Shown: in pieces, positions 56,962-64,000 of the stretch
How positions within the stretch are numbered: the stretch's first letter is position 1
Layout: each line of letters begins with the position of its first letter
Origin: Clostridia bacterium UC5.1-1D10
GTDB taxonomy: Bacteria; Bacillota; Clostridia; Lachnospirales; Anaerotignaceae
Assembly: GCA_001304995.1 (NCBI GenBank)
Contig: BBZU01000010.1
Coordinates: 39,369 to 103,368 of the forward strand
Length of the DNA: 64,000 bases
Direction of reading: 5' to 3'
Program-made: the position numbers and the translations under genes
Notes under the pieces: generated by a model
What the model saw: only the letters and a program-made list of their open reading frames with translations
What the model was told of the DNA's origin: nothing
Database searches by the model: none

Positions 56962-57840
56962 TTACTTCGCGCTTTCCAGCAGTTCTTTCAGTTCTTCTTC
57001 TGTGAAGTTATATTCCTTATTGCAGAAATGGCAGTGCAGATTTGCCTTCTTGTCTTCACGGATGATTTTTTCCAGTTCTTCCTTACCAATGCTGATGAGT
57101 GCTTTTTCCACACGTTCTTTGGAACAGTTGCAGTAGAATTCTACCGGCATCTTGTCCATAATCTTCAGATCCATATCTCCCAGAATCATTTCCAGAATGT
57201 CTTCAGGGGTTTTGCCCATATCCAGCAGGTCTGTTACATAAGGAATGGTATTCAGACGCTGTTCCAATTTGGAAATCATTTCTTCTGTTGCTTCGGGCAT
57301 CAGCTGAATGATGAAGCCGCCTGCACGCCGGATAGATGTATCTGTTTCCACCAGTACACCCAGACCAACAGAAGAAGGTGTCTGATCAGACTGCGCAAAA
57401 TAATATGTCAGGTCTTCTGCGATTTCGCCGCTGACCAGCTGAATTCTGCCGGCATAGGGTTCCTTCAGACCGATGTCACGGATAACGCTCATGTAACCTT
57501 CCCCAATGGCGCCGCCCACATCCAGCTTGCCGGGATATTTGCTTGGAATATCCACATTAGGATTGAACACATAGCCTTTCACACGACCATGGGAGTCACC
57601 GGAAACCACGATGCCTTTCAGAGGGCCTAAGCTGCGAATCTGCAATGTTACCAAATCCTTATCGCCTTTGAGCATGCTGCCCATCATAGCTGCTGCTGTG
57701 AGCATTCTGCCCAGTGCCGCGGAAGCTACTGGAGAAGTATGGTGCACTTCTCTTGCATACTGTACGGTTTCTCTTGTTGTTGCCGCAAAAGCACGGATAC
57801 TGCCGTTCCCTGCCGTTGCGCGAATGATATAATCCTGCAT
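56962..57840 (-). CDS. hslO: Redox-regulated chaperone Hsp33
   Basis: This 292-aa holdase begins MQDYIIRATAGNGSIRAFAA and has the C-terminal redox switch of four zinc-binding cysteines, CNC at 237-239 and CHFC at 270-273. Oxidation releases zinc and activates substrate binding, protecting proteins during oxidative stress, relevant to an anaerobe that also carries rubrerythrin. Start 57840 follows GGAGGAAATATAAC. It lies 19 bp downstream of a methyltransferase gene. Confidence 0.95.
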   Translation of the reverse strand: MQDYIIRATAGNGSIRAFAATTRETVQYAREVHHTSPVASAALGRMLTAAAMMGSMLKGDKDLVTLQIRSLGPLKGIVVSGDSHGRVKGYVFNPNVDIPSKYPGKLDVGGAIGEGYMSVIRDIGLKEPYAGRIQLVSGEIAEDLTYYFAQSDQTPSSVGLGVLVETDTSIRRAGGFIIQLMPEATEEMISKLEQRLNTIPYVTDLLDMGKTPEDILEMILGDMDLKIMDKMPVEFYCNCSKERVEKALISIGKEELEKIIREDKKANLHCHFCNKEYNFTEEELKELLESAK

Positions 57841-57859
57841 GTTATATTTCCTCCGTTTC

Positions 57860-58609
57860 TTACTCTGCCCCTTTTGCCACAAACACAATACGCTGGCAGT
57901 CTTCTTTGGGGCTTTCCCATGTATAATCATCATACATGCCTAACAGTGTGAAGCCATTTTTCAACAACGCAGTTTTGATTTCTTCCACACTGTAAGCTCT
58001 TTCATAATGTACTTCTTCTGTTCTTTCATATCTGCCGTCATTTCCCTCAATGAAAAAATTCACTGCATATGCATTGATCTTTTCTTCCGGGTCATAATCG
58101 TTTTCCCAGATATAAGCAGCGTTTTCCTCTGTAACTGCATAAGTATTCTGGGCAAGGACTTCTCTGAATTTGTACTCTGTATTCATATCAAACAAGAACA
58201 GTCCGCCCTGCCGCAAAGATGCTTTCACACAAGCAAATGCCGCTGAAAGTTCGCCATCTTCTGTCAGATAGTTGAGGCTGTCGCAAACGCTGATGATACA
58301 GTCCGCCGCTTCTGGCAGAGAAACCTCTGTCAGATCCTGCTCTAATAATATAGAAGAAAGTCCTGCTTCCCGCAGTTTCTTTTCCGCCTGACAAAGCATA
58401 TCAAACGACAGGTCTACCCCCATAGTGCGATATCCTTTTTTCGTCAAAGGCACCAGCAGATTGCCTGTTCCACATCCAAGGTCTGCAATGACCTGCGGCT
58501 CCAAGCCTTCCTTCCGCCAGATTTCTTCCAGAAAAGAAAGCCACTGGTCATAAGGCACTTCTTCCATAAATAAATCATAGACTGTGGCAAAGTCTGTATA
58601 TGCGTTCAT
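57860..58609 (-). CDS. Class I SAM-dependent methyltransferase
   Basis: This 249-aa methyltransferase has motif I VIADLGCGTGNLLVPL (about residues 40-55), the acidic SAM ribose-binding residue in MGVDLSFDML, and ADCIISVCDSLNYLT. The substrate is unknown. Start 58609 follows AGAGGAAAAG; an upstream extension overlaps the spore-protein gene and is not family-like. It is probably co-transcribed with hslO. Confidence 0.88.
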   Translation of the reverse strand: MNAYTDFATVYDLFMEEVPYDQWLSFLEEIWRKEGLEPQVIADLGCGTGNLLVPLTKKGYRTMGVDLSFDMLCQAEKKLREAGLSSILLEQDLTEVSLPEAADCIISVCDSLNYLTEDGELSAAFACVKASLRQGGLFLFDMNTEYKFREVLAQNTYAVTEENAAYIWENDYDPEEKINAYAVNFFIEGNDGRYERTEEVHYERAYSVEEIKTALLKNGFTLLGMYDDYTWESPKEDCQRIVFVAKGAE

Positions 58610-58685
58610 TCTTTTCCTCTCGCTTTCCTTGTTGCCATAATCTAAAATTATACCGTTTTCCAAGAGGAAAAGCAAGTATTTCCCT

Positions 58686-58893
58686 TTATTCATCCGCCTT
58701 TTTCTCGTTTTTTGGCTCCTGTTTCTGTGCTCGTTTCCGTTTTCCCATGATGCCGCCGATGCGTCCACTCTCTCTGGAAGTCAGCCCTTTCCATCCGTTT
58801 TCTGAAATTTTATCCAACAGTCCCAATTCCTCTGCAATTTCATATTTCATTTTCAGATCTGCTTTCTGCTGTGGTGTCAGTTCTTTTTTTCAT
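58686..58893 (-). CDS. Small acid-soluble spore protein, alpha/beta type (frameshifted)
   Basis: Restored as 68 aa from ATG 58893 (GGAGG upstream): MKKELTPQQKADLKMKYEIA, then a GLLDKI segment, GWKGLTSRESGRIGGIMGKR and a lysine-rich tail. KYEIAEELG contains the E-I-A site cut by the germination protease, and SGRIGG is the second DNA-binding signature. These proteins coat spore DNA. Seven A (58884-58890) follow the start where six are needed. Confidence 0.83.
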
Positions 58894-58990
58894 GATTTTT
58901 TATAACCTCCTGTTTTCCTTGAAAAATGGGCTTTTTTCTTGTACTTATTTTTATTTCTTGAAATAATTTTGAAAATTATGCAGGAAAGGT

Positions 58991-59019
58991 TTGACAGAAT
59001 CCAATTTGGATGTTAGACT
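58991..59019 (+). promoter_or_regulatory. Promoter of the asd-dapA-dapB operon
   Basis: TTGACA (58991-58996), 17-bp spacer, TAGACT (59014-59019), about 30 bp before the lysine aptamer. Confidence 0.88.
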
Positions 59020-59047
59020 AACTTCATAAGTACATAAAAATACAAAG

Positions 59048-59215
59048 TAGAGGTGCGTTTTTCAAGAGTAACCGAGCCAATATCATAAGGGATACAGGAG
59101 GCTCGTCGAAAGGGGAAAATGCCGAAGAAAAAGACGGCCTTATCTGTTTTTTTCTGGTTGTGCGGTTAAGAGCCGTATGACTGTCATTGGGTTTCCCAAT
59201 GGAGCGCTACTGGAT
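59048..59215 (+). ncRNA. Lysine riboswitch (L box)
   Basis: The L-box landmarks occur in order: GAGGTGCG, AAGAGTAACCGAGCC, GAGGCTCGTCGAAAGGGG, AAAATGCCGAAG, then the arm ending GTGCGGTTAAGAGCCG and the closing AATGGAGCGCTACTGG. It precedes the lysine-pathway genes asd, dapA and dapB. Lysine binding should favour the terminators at 59221-59286 and shut the operon. Confidence 0.93.
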
Positions 59216-59220
59216 AATTA

Positions 59221-59286
59221 CCATAGTTTATTGCTATTGTTTATTTTCTATGGTTTTTTGCAGTCGGCGCTGGCCGGCTTTTTTGT
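59221..59286 (+). terminator. Tandem terminators of the lysine riboswitch
   Basis: CCATAG/CTATGG (59221-59226 with 59248-59253) is followed by TTTTTT. Then GTCGGC/GCCGGC (59263-59268 with 59273-59278) has a compact loop and a second T run. The second, more compact hairpin is the likelier expression platform. Confidence 0.82.
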
Positions 59287-59342
59287 TACCAAAAATCATC
59301 TCTCGCACAAACGTATTTCTGGGAAGGAAGGTATCAATCATT

Positions 59343-60338
59343 ATGAAAAAAATCAATCTTGCTGTTGTAGGCGCAACCGGTATGGTAGGCAGAACATTCC
59401 TGAAAGTTCTGGAAGAAAGACAGTTGCCCATCGACAACTTCTATGTAATGGCATCCAGCCGTTCCGCTGGCTCCAAACTGACTTTCAACGGCAAAGAATA
59501 TACAGTAGAAGAACTGACAGAACATTCTTTTGATAAACCCATCGACATCGCCCTGTTCTCCGCAGGCGGCGGCACCAGCGAAAAATTCGCTCCCATCGCA
59601 GCAGCACACGGCTGTATCGTTATCGACAACAGCTCTCAGTGGCGTATGGACCCCGAAGTTCCTCTGGTAGTTCCTGAAGTAAACCCCGAGGACATCGCTT
59701 GGCACAAAAACATCATCGCAAACCCCAACTGCTCCACAATCCAGGCTATGGTTGCTCTGAAACCCCTGGATGACAAATACAAAATCAAACGTGTGGTTTA
59801 CTCCACATATCAGGCAGTATCCGGCGCAGGTCTTGCTGGTTGGAAAGATCTGGAAAACGGTCTGAAAGGTGAAGCTCCTAAGAAATTCCCTCACCCCATC
59901 GCAAACAACTGCCTGCCTCACATCGATGTCTTCCTGGACAATGGCTATACAAAAGAAGAAATGAAAATGGTAAACGAAACAAGAAAAATCCTGCATAACG
60001 ACGAAATGCGCGTAACTGCAACAACCGTTCGTGTACCTGTATTCGACTGCCACAGCGAATCCATCAACATCGAATTTGAAAAACCTTTCGAAATGGATGA
60101 ACTGCTGGAAACACTGAAAAACGCACCCGGCGTTGTACTGCAGAACAATTCCGCAGCCAATGAATATCCTCTGGCAGTAGACGCAGCAGGTCATGATGAA
60201 GTATTCATCGGCCGTGTTCGCCGTGACGAAAGCGTAGAAAGCGGTGTAAACATCTGGGTTGTAGCTGACAACATCAGAAAAGGCGCTGCAACAAACGCTG
60301 TACAGATTGCAGAAGAAATCATCAAAAACATGCAGTAA
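59343..60338 (+). CDS. asd: Aspartate-semialdehyde dehydrogenase
   Basis: This 331-aa NADP-dependent enzyme reduces aspartyl phosphate to aspartate semialdehyde, the branch point to lysine, diaminopimelate, methionine and threonine. GATGMVGRTF (10-19) binds NADP and Cys130 in NPNCSTIQ is the nucleophile; VYSTYQAVSGAG and HIDVF follow. Start 59343 follows GGAAGG. First gene of the riboswitch-controlled operon. Confidence 0.96.
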   Translation: MKKINLAVVGATGMVGRTFLKVLEERQLPIDNFYVMASSRSAGSKLTFNGKEYTVEELTEHSFDKPIDIALFSAGGGTSEKFAPIAAAHGCIVIDNSSQWRMDPEVPLVVPEVNPEDIAWHKNIIANPNCSTIQAMVALKPLDDKYKIKRVVYSTYQAVSGAGLAGWKDLENGLKGEAPKKFPHPIANNCLPHIDVFLDNGYTKEEMKMVNETRKILHNDEMRVTATTVRVPVFDCHSESINIEFEKPFEMDELLETLKNAPGVVLQNNSAANEYPLAVDAAGHDEVFIGRVRRDESVESGVNIWVVADNIRKGAATNAVQIAEEIIKNMQ

Positions 60339-60366
60339 TTGTTGAACATCGAAGGAGGTCATTCTT

Positions 60367-61250
60367 ATGTCTATTTTCACAGGCGCTGGGGTGGCACTGG
60401 TTACCCCTACCTACGCTGACGGCAGCGTAAATTTTGATAAACTGAAAGAACTCATTGAATTCCAGATTGCAAACGAAACAGATGCGCTGATCATCTGCGG
60501 CACAACAGGCGAAGCATCCACACTGTCTGACGAAGTACAGATCGAATGTGTACGTTTCTCCAAAGAAGTTGCGAACGGCCGTGTTCCTGTTATCGCAGGC
60601 GCTGGCAGCAACGATACCGCTCACTGCATCGCACTGGCACAGGGCTGCGAAAAAGCAGGCGCTGACGCTGTTCTGCTGGTAACACCTTACTACAACAAAG
60701 CAACACAGAAAGGTCTGATCCTGCACTACACAGCAGTTGCAAACAGCATTTCCATTCCTGTAATTCTGTACAATGTACCCGGTCGTACCGGCTGCAACAT
60801 TGCACCTAAGACTGTTTACGAACTGTCCAAAGTAAAAAATATCGTAGCTATCAAAGAAGCAAGCGGCAACTTCTCTCAGATTGCAGAAATCGCTGCACTG
60901 TGCGGCCCCGACTTTGATATTTACAGCGGCAATGACGATCAGATCGTTCCTATGCTGGCACTGGGCGCAAAAGGCGTTATCTCTGTACTGTCCAACGTTG
61001 CTCCTAAAAATACCCATGACATGGTTGCAAAATTCATGGCTGGCGATGTAGCAGGTGCTGCAAAACTGCAGCTGGATGCCATCGAACTGATCAAGGCTCT
61101 GTCTGCGAAGTAAACCCCATCCCTGTAAAAGCAGCGCTGAACCTGATGGGTTATGAAGTAGGCCCCTGCCGTCTGCCTCTGTGCGACATGGAAGAAAAGA
61201 ACCTGGAAACACTGAGAACAGCACTGAAAAATTACGGTTTGCTGAAATAA
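60367..61250 (+). CDS. dapA: 4-hydroxy-tetrahydrodipicolinate synthase (frameshifted near end)
   Basis: DapA condenses pyruvate with aspartate semialdehyde. The TIM barrel has GTTGE (45-49), Tyr135, Arg140 and the Schiff-base Lys163 in AIKEASGNF. Near the C terminus the frame stops at KALSAK; one missing T around 61102 would give [16 protein letters not shown] and the expected tail [15 protein letters not shown]. Restored length is 294 aa. Start follows GGAGG. Confidence 0.95.
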
Positions 61251-61319
61251 GACACATTCATTTCTGTTGAAACAGCAAAATATATGCATCCAGTAAGGGC
61301 ATCCGTACCGAAATGCATC

Positions 61320-61360
61320 AGAGCCGGAACACCCCTAAAAGGTTCCGGCTCTTTCTTTTG
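61320..61360 (+). terminator. Terminator between dapA and dapB
   Basis: AGAGCCGGAAC/GTTCCGGCTCT (61320-61330 with 61342-61352) followed by TTCTTTT. A strong hairpin inside the operon; dapB may need readthrough or another promoter. Confidence 0.9.
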
Positions 61361-61401
61361 AATACTGCTGTTTTCACTTATTTTAAGGAGGTTTTTGATT
61401 T

Positions 61402-62153
61402 ATGGTAAATATCATCATGCACGGCTGCGGCGGCAAAATGGGTCATGTCGTAGCAGACCTGGTGAAAAACGACCCTGATTGTCAGATTGTTGCAGGGATT
61501 GATCCCGCTGTTCCCGCTCTGGATTTCCCTGTATTCGCTTCCCCTGCGGAATGTACTGTTGATGCAGATGTCATCATCGACTTCTCCACAGCAACAGCTG
61601 TTCCCGCTCTGCTGGACTCGCGAAAGAAAAACACATTCCCGTTGTTGTCTGCACAACAGCCCTTTCTGATGAAACACAGGCAAAACTGGAGGAAACCGCA
61701 AAAAGCGTTGCTGTACTGAAATCTGCGAACATGTCCATCGGCGTAAACCTGCTGCTGGATCTGGTTCAGCGTGCAGCACAGATCCTTTACGATGCAAACT
61801 TCGATATTGAAGTAGTAGAAAAACATCATAACCAGAAAATTGACGCACCCAGCGGTACCGCTATGGCACTGGCTGACGCCATCAATACTGCAATGGACGA
61901 AAAATTCCACTATGTATACGATCGTTCCCAGAAACGTGAAAAACGGGAACGCACAGAAATCGGCATTCATGCTATCCGCGGCGGCAATATCGTTGGGGAA
62001 CATGATGTCATCTTCGCAGGACGTGACGAAGTCATCACCCTCAGCCATCATGCTTCCAGCAGAGAAGTATTTGCTGTTGGCGCTGTAAAGGCTGCAAAAT
62101 TCCTGGCTGAACAGCCTGCTGGTCTGTATTCCATGAAAGAAGTTCTGGCATAA
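61402..62153 (+). CDS. dapB: 4-hydroxy-tetrahydrodipicolinate reductase (frameshifted)
   Basis: DapB reduces the DapA product on the way to diaminopimelate and lysine. NAD(P) binds at GCGGKMGHVV (8-17); the substrate motif EKHHNQKIDAPSGTA and the C-terminal GEHDVIFAGRDEVI are intact. After VPALLD one base is missing near 61618, not in a homopolymer; correction gives AKEKHIPVVVCTTALSDE and 250 aa. Start 61402 follows AAGGAGG. Confidence 0.94.
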
Positions 62154-62157
62154 ACAT

Positions 62158-62193
62158 ACAAAAAAAGACTGTGTTTTACACAGTCTTTTTTAT
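62158..62193. terminator. Bidirectional terminator between dapB and cobO
   Basis: AAAAAGACTGTG/CACAGTCTTTTT with a short loop and T tracts on both strands, ending the two converging units. Confidence 0.93.
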
Positions 62194-62205
62194 TGAAAAT
62201 GGGAT

Positions 62206-62691
62206 TTATTTTTCTGTTACAATTTGGAAAATGTGGTCTGCTTTCTGGGCAATGGATTGAGGCAGACTGGTACCTGTCAAGATCATATCCATGGTATTGG
62301 GACGTTTTTCCATCATCTCCACCACTTCTTCTTCTAACAAATATCCTTCTTCCACACATTCCAGAATACCATCTAACATCAGCATGTCACATTCACCCGT
62401 ATCCAGAATTTTTTTCGTAAAGTTAAAAGCGTTGCGGATTTCCGAAGCGATTTCTTTACGAATTTCCTCTGTCATTTCCGTACCTTCCCGATCTTTCTCA
62501 AAATGGAAAATACGAAAATCCGGTTCCAGTTTTTCCAGCAATGCAATTTCCTGATTGTTATGATAATCCATAAACTGGATCATAACCACCCGCAGGTTTT
62601 CTCCAAGGGCACGAATGCCTTTGCCAAGGGATACGCTTGTTTTTCCTTTACCTGCACCATAATAAATTGCAATTTGTCCTGTTTTCACCAT
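62206..62691 (-). CDS. cobO: Cob(I)alamin adenosyltransferase, CobO/BtuR type
   Basis: This 161-aa P-loop protein has YYGAGKGKTS at residues 10-19, FMDYHNNQEI, and LDGILECVEEGYLLEEEVVEMM. It transfers adenosine from ATP to the cobalt of corrinoids, making coenzyme B12 or its precursor. Start 62691 follows GGAGTG. It is 12 bp downstream of the SSB-like gene. No cobalamin riboswitch is visible. Confidence 0.92.
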   Translation of the reverse strand: MVKTGQIAIYYGAGKGKTSVSLGKGIRALGENLRVVMIQFMDYHNNQEIALLEKLEPDFRIFHFEKDREGTEMTEEIRKEIASEIRNAFNFTKKILDTGECDMLMLDGILECVEEGYLLEEEVVEMMEKRPNTMDMILTGTSLPQSIAQKADHIFQIVTEK

Positions 62692-62703
62692 TGTTCACTC
62701 CTG

Positions 62704-63384
62704 TTATTTTGCCAAATCAGTCTGTGTTTCCTCTGTCGCATTTACCTGCGGCGGATTTTCTTCTGTATGCAAAGATATTTTGGATACGGATACTTCATAA
62801 GCAATCCGTTCTTCCACCTGATCGTCGTTTTTCTTCTGATATACACGGCTTTGGATACGGCCCCATACTTTCACGGCTGTACCCACTTCCAGAGAGGAAA
62901 TATATCTCGCGTTTCGTCCCCAGGTAATACAGGGAATATAGTCTGACTTATTGTATGCACGGTTTACCGCAATCAATACATCCGAAATTTCTCTGCCGAA
63001 TGGCGTTTTCCGGTAAATAGGCGCTTTGCAGATAAAACCATTGAGAATGATTTCATTTTCATTGTGCATCTGCTCTTCATCCAGCACCTGAATATCTCTG
63101 ACAAAAATTGTCAGCACCAATCGACTGCGATTTCCAGTATAATTATTGTAGCTTCTCAGCTGACCTTTGATCTTTACATGCTTACCGCACACAATATTCT
63201 GATTCATCAACAATCTCTCTGACACAGTGATCGGCAGAATATCTGCATTTTCACTGAGCCGTTCTGAAGAAATCTTGAATGTATAAAAGCCTTCGCCATA
63301 AACTTCATGGCTGAATACGCCATCTTCCACTACAACACCCGTAATGACAACGGAATTGTTTTCAGGCAAACTGTTCATTTGCAT
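62704..63384 (-). CDS. Single-stranded DNA-binding-like protein with tandem OB folds
   Basis: This 226-aa protein has two OB-fold halves: residues about 10-110 (VVITGVVVEDGVFSHEVYGE, KHVKIKGQLRSYNNY) and 118-210 (NEIILNGFICKAPIYRKTPFGREISD, WGRNARYISSLEVGTAVKVWGRIQSR). The second half resembles SSB/PriB. An acidic tail follows, without the usual DIPF end. It probably binds single-stranded DNA, but is distinct from canonical Ssb. ATG 63384 or 63378 could start it. Confidence 0.8.
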   Translation of the reverse strand: MQMNSLPENNSVVITGVVVEDGVFSHEVYGEGFYTFKISSERLSENADILPITVSERLLMNQNIVCGKHVKIKGQLRSYNNYTGNRSRLVLTIFVRDIQVLDEEQMHNENEIILNGFICKAPIYRKTPFGREISDVLIAVNRAYNKSDYIPCITWGRNARYISSLEVGTAVKVWGRIQSRVYQKKNDDQVEERIAYEVSVSKISLHTEENPPQVNATEETQTDLAK

Positions 63385-63543
63385 TTTCTCCCCTTTTCTG
63401 TGCCGCAGCAACTGCTCACGCTCCGGCATTTGTTCTTCTGTAACTTACTTTATGCTTGAACAAAAGCCTTTAGAAGTTGAAACAGAAAAACATCTTGTTC
63501 CTAACTCATGCTATCGTTTTGGATAAAACGATCTTTTCTTTTC

Positions 63544-63854
63544 TCAGCCTTCTCCACCGGTGATATGTTTTCCGTTACGGAAAATAAAACCGATCTTCAC
63601 ACAGTCGATCGCCACCACCATGGTGTAGTCTTTTGTTTCATATATCATCGGTTCGCCGCCTTTTTTCACGATTACGGCGTCTATCTTTTTTCCTTCTGCC
63701 GTCCAATAAGAAAGAAAGTGAAAATCTTCTTCTCCTTTAATCGCCCATTCCAGATCCAAAAGAGGTTTCAAAAAAAATCTCCGTCGCAGCCGAAATAATC
63801 AGCCACCCTCTTTCTGGACTGTTCAAAATCCAAAACAGGTTCTTTTCTCGCCAT
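63544..63854 (-). CDS. Hypothetical protein, 103 aa (frameshifted)
   Basis: From ATG 63854 (GGAGGAAGAAC upstream): MARKEPVLDFEQSRKRVADY, FGCDGDFF, then a break in an eight-base run (63770-63777) where nine would continue LKPLLDLEWAIKGEEDFHFL. It has no signal or membrane helix and ends ITGGEG. I do not recognise the family. It has a good promoter and is the first gene upstream of the SSB-like gene. Confidence 0.65.
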
Positions 63855-63892
63855 GTTCTTCCTCCGCAATTTTACTAAAGCTATCTGTTTCT

Positions 63893-63921
63893 ATGGTACT
63901 GATAACCGACGGATTTGTCAA
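63893..63921 (-). promoter_or_regulatory. Promoter upstream of the hypothetical protein and SSB-like gene
   Basis: Minus-strand TTGACA (63916-63921), 17-bp spacer, TACCAT (63893-63898), about 38 bp upstream of ATG 63854. Confidence 0.72.
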
Positions 63922-64000
63922 TAACAACCGCATTTTTTGATGGTTTCATAAAACGAAAAAATATTGATTTTCCAACAAAAACCGTTGTTTTCGCATAAAA

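Overview
The window is a stretch of chromosome from a strictly anaerobic, spore-forming Clostridia member, most likely of the Lachnospirales. The evidence is a clostridial IspH-ribosomal S1 fusion, [FeFe]-hydrogenase maturases, rubrerythrin, a V-type ATPase operon, a butyryl-CoA:acetate-type CoA-transferase and an alpha/beta-type spore protein. I cannot name the species. There is no prophage, transposase or CRISPR array; it looks like core genome.

Layout. 1-370: two near-identical promoter/tRNA-Pro(AGG)/terminator units. 380-10,570: ridA, prfC, a zinc-ribbon XRE regulator, threonine aldolase, a DUF3788 gene, an operon (phosphatase, BaiN-like flavoprotein, cmk, plsC, ispH-rpsA) and an orphan lipoprotein. 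10,700-19,650: rluB, two D,D-carboxypeptidases, the scpA/scpB/M50-peptidase operon, an autoregulated XRE gene with two paralogous membrane proteins, sfsA, rubrerythrin and an ECF S component. 19,650-23,850: hydrogenase maturation operon (regulator, hydE, hydG, hydF) behind an attenuator-like leader. 23,925-26,570: VWA/MoxR pair. 26,660-30,433: TPP-riboswitch thiamine thiazole operon (thiS, F, G, H, E/tenI), followed by a cluster of palindromes. 30,800-44,310: galactose block (galT, galE, galK, mglC, mglA, mglB) with two membrane-tethered sugar-binding proteins and a YesM/YesN-type two-component system upstream. 44,460-47,220: a small membrane protein, CoA-transferase and nucleoside hydrolase. 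47,300-56,120: nine-gene V-ATPase operon whose K subunit carries the sodium-site residues. 56,500-58,900: NUDIX, hslO, methyltransferase and spore protein. 58,990-62,150: lysine-riboswitch operon asd-dapA-dapB. 62,200-63,920: cobalamin adenosyltransferase, an SSB-like protein and an unknown small protein.

The genes fit a fermentative, sugar-using gut-type anaerobe: galactose enters through MglBAC and the Leloir pathway, electrons can leave through hydrogenase (structural genes are elsewhere), and butyrate-type CoA transfer and an ion-pumping V-ATPase handle energy and ion balance.

Caveat on sequence quality: fifteen otherwise intact genes, several normally essential (cmk, dapA, dapB, V-ATPase B and C), are broken by single-base indels, mostly in A/T homopolymers, and one small gene has an in-frame stop. 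I annotate these as full-length genes with a noted frameshift, because consensus sequencing error is the simplest explanation.
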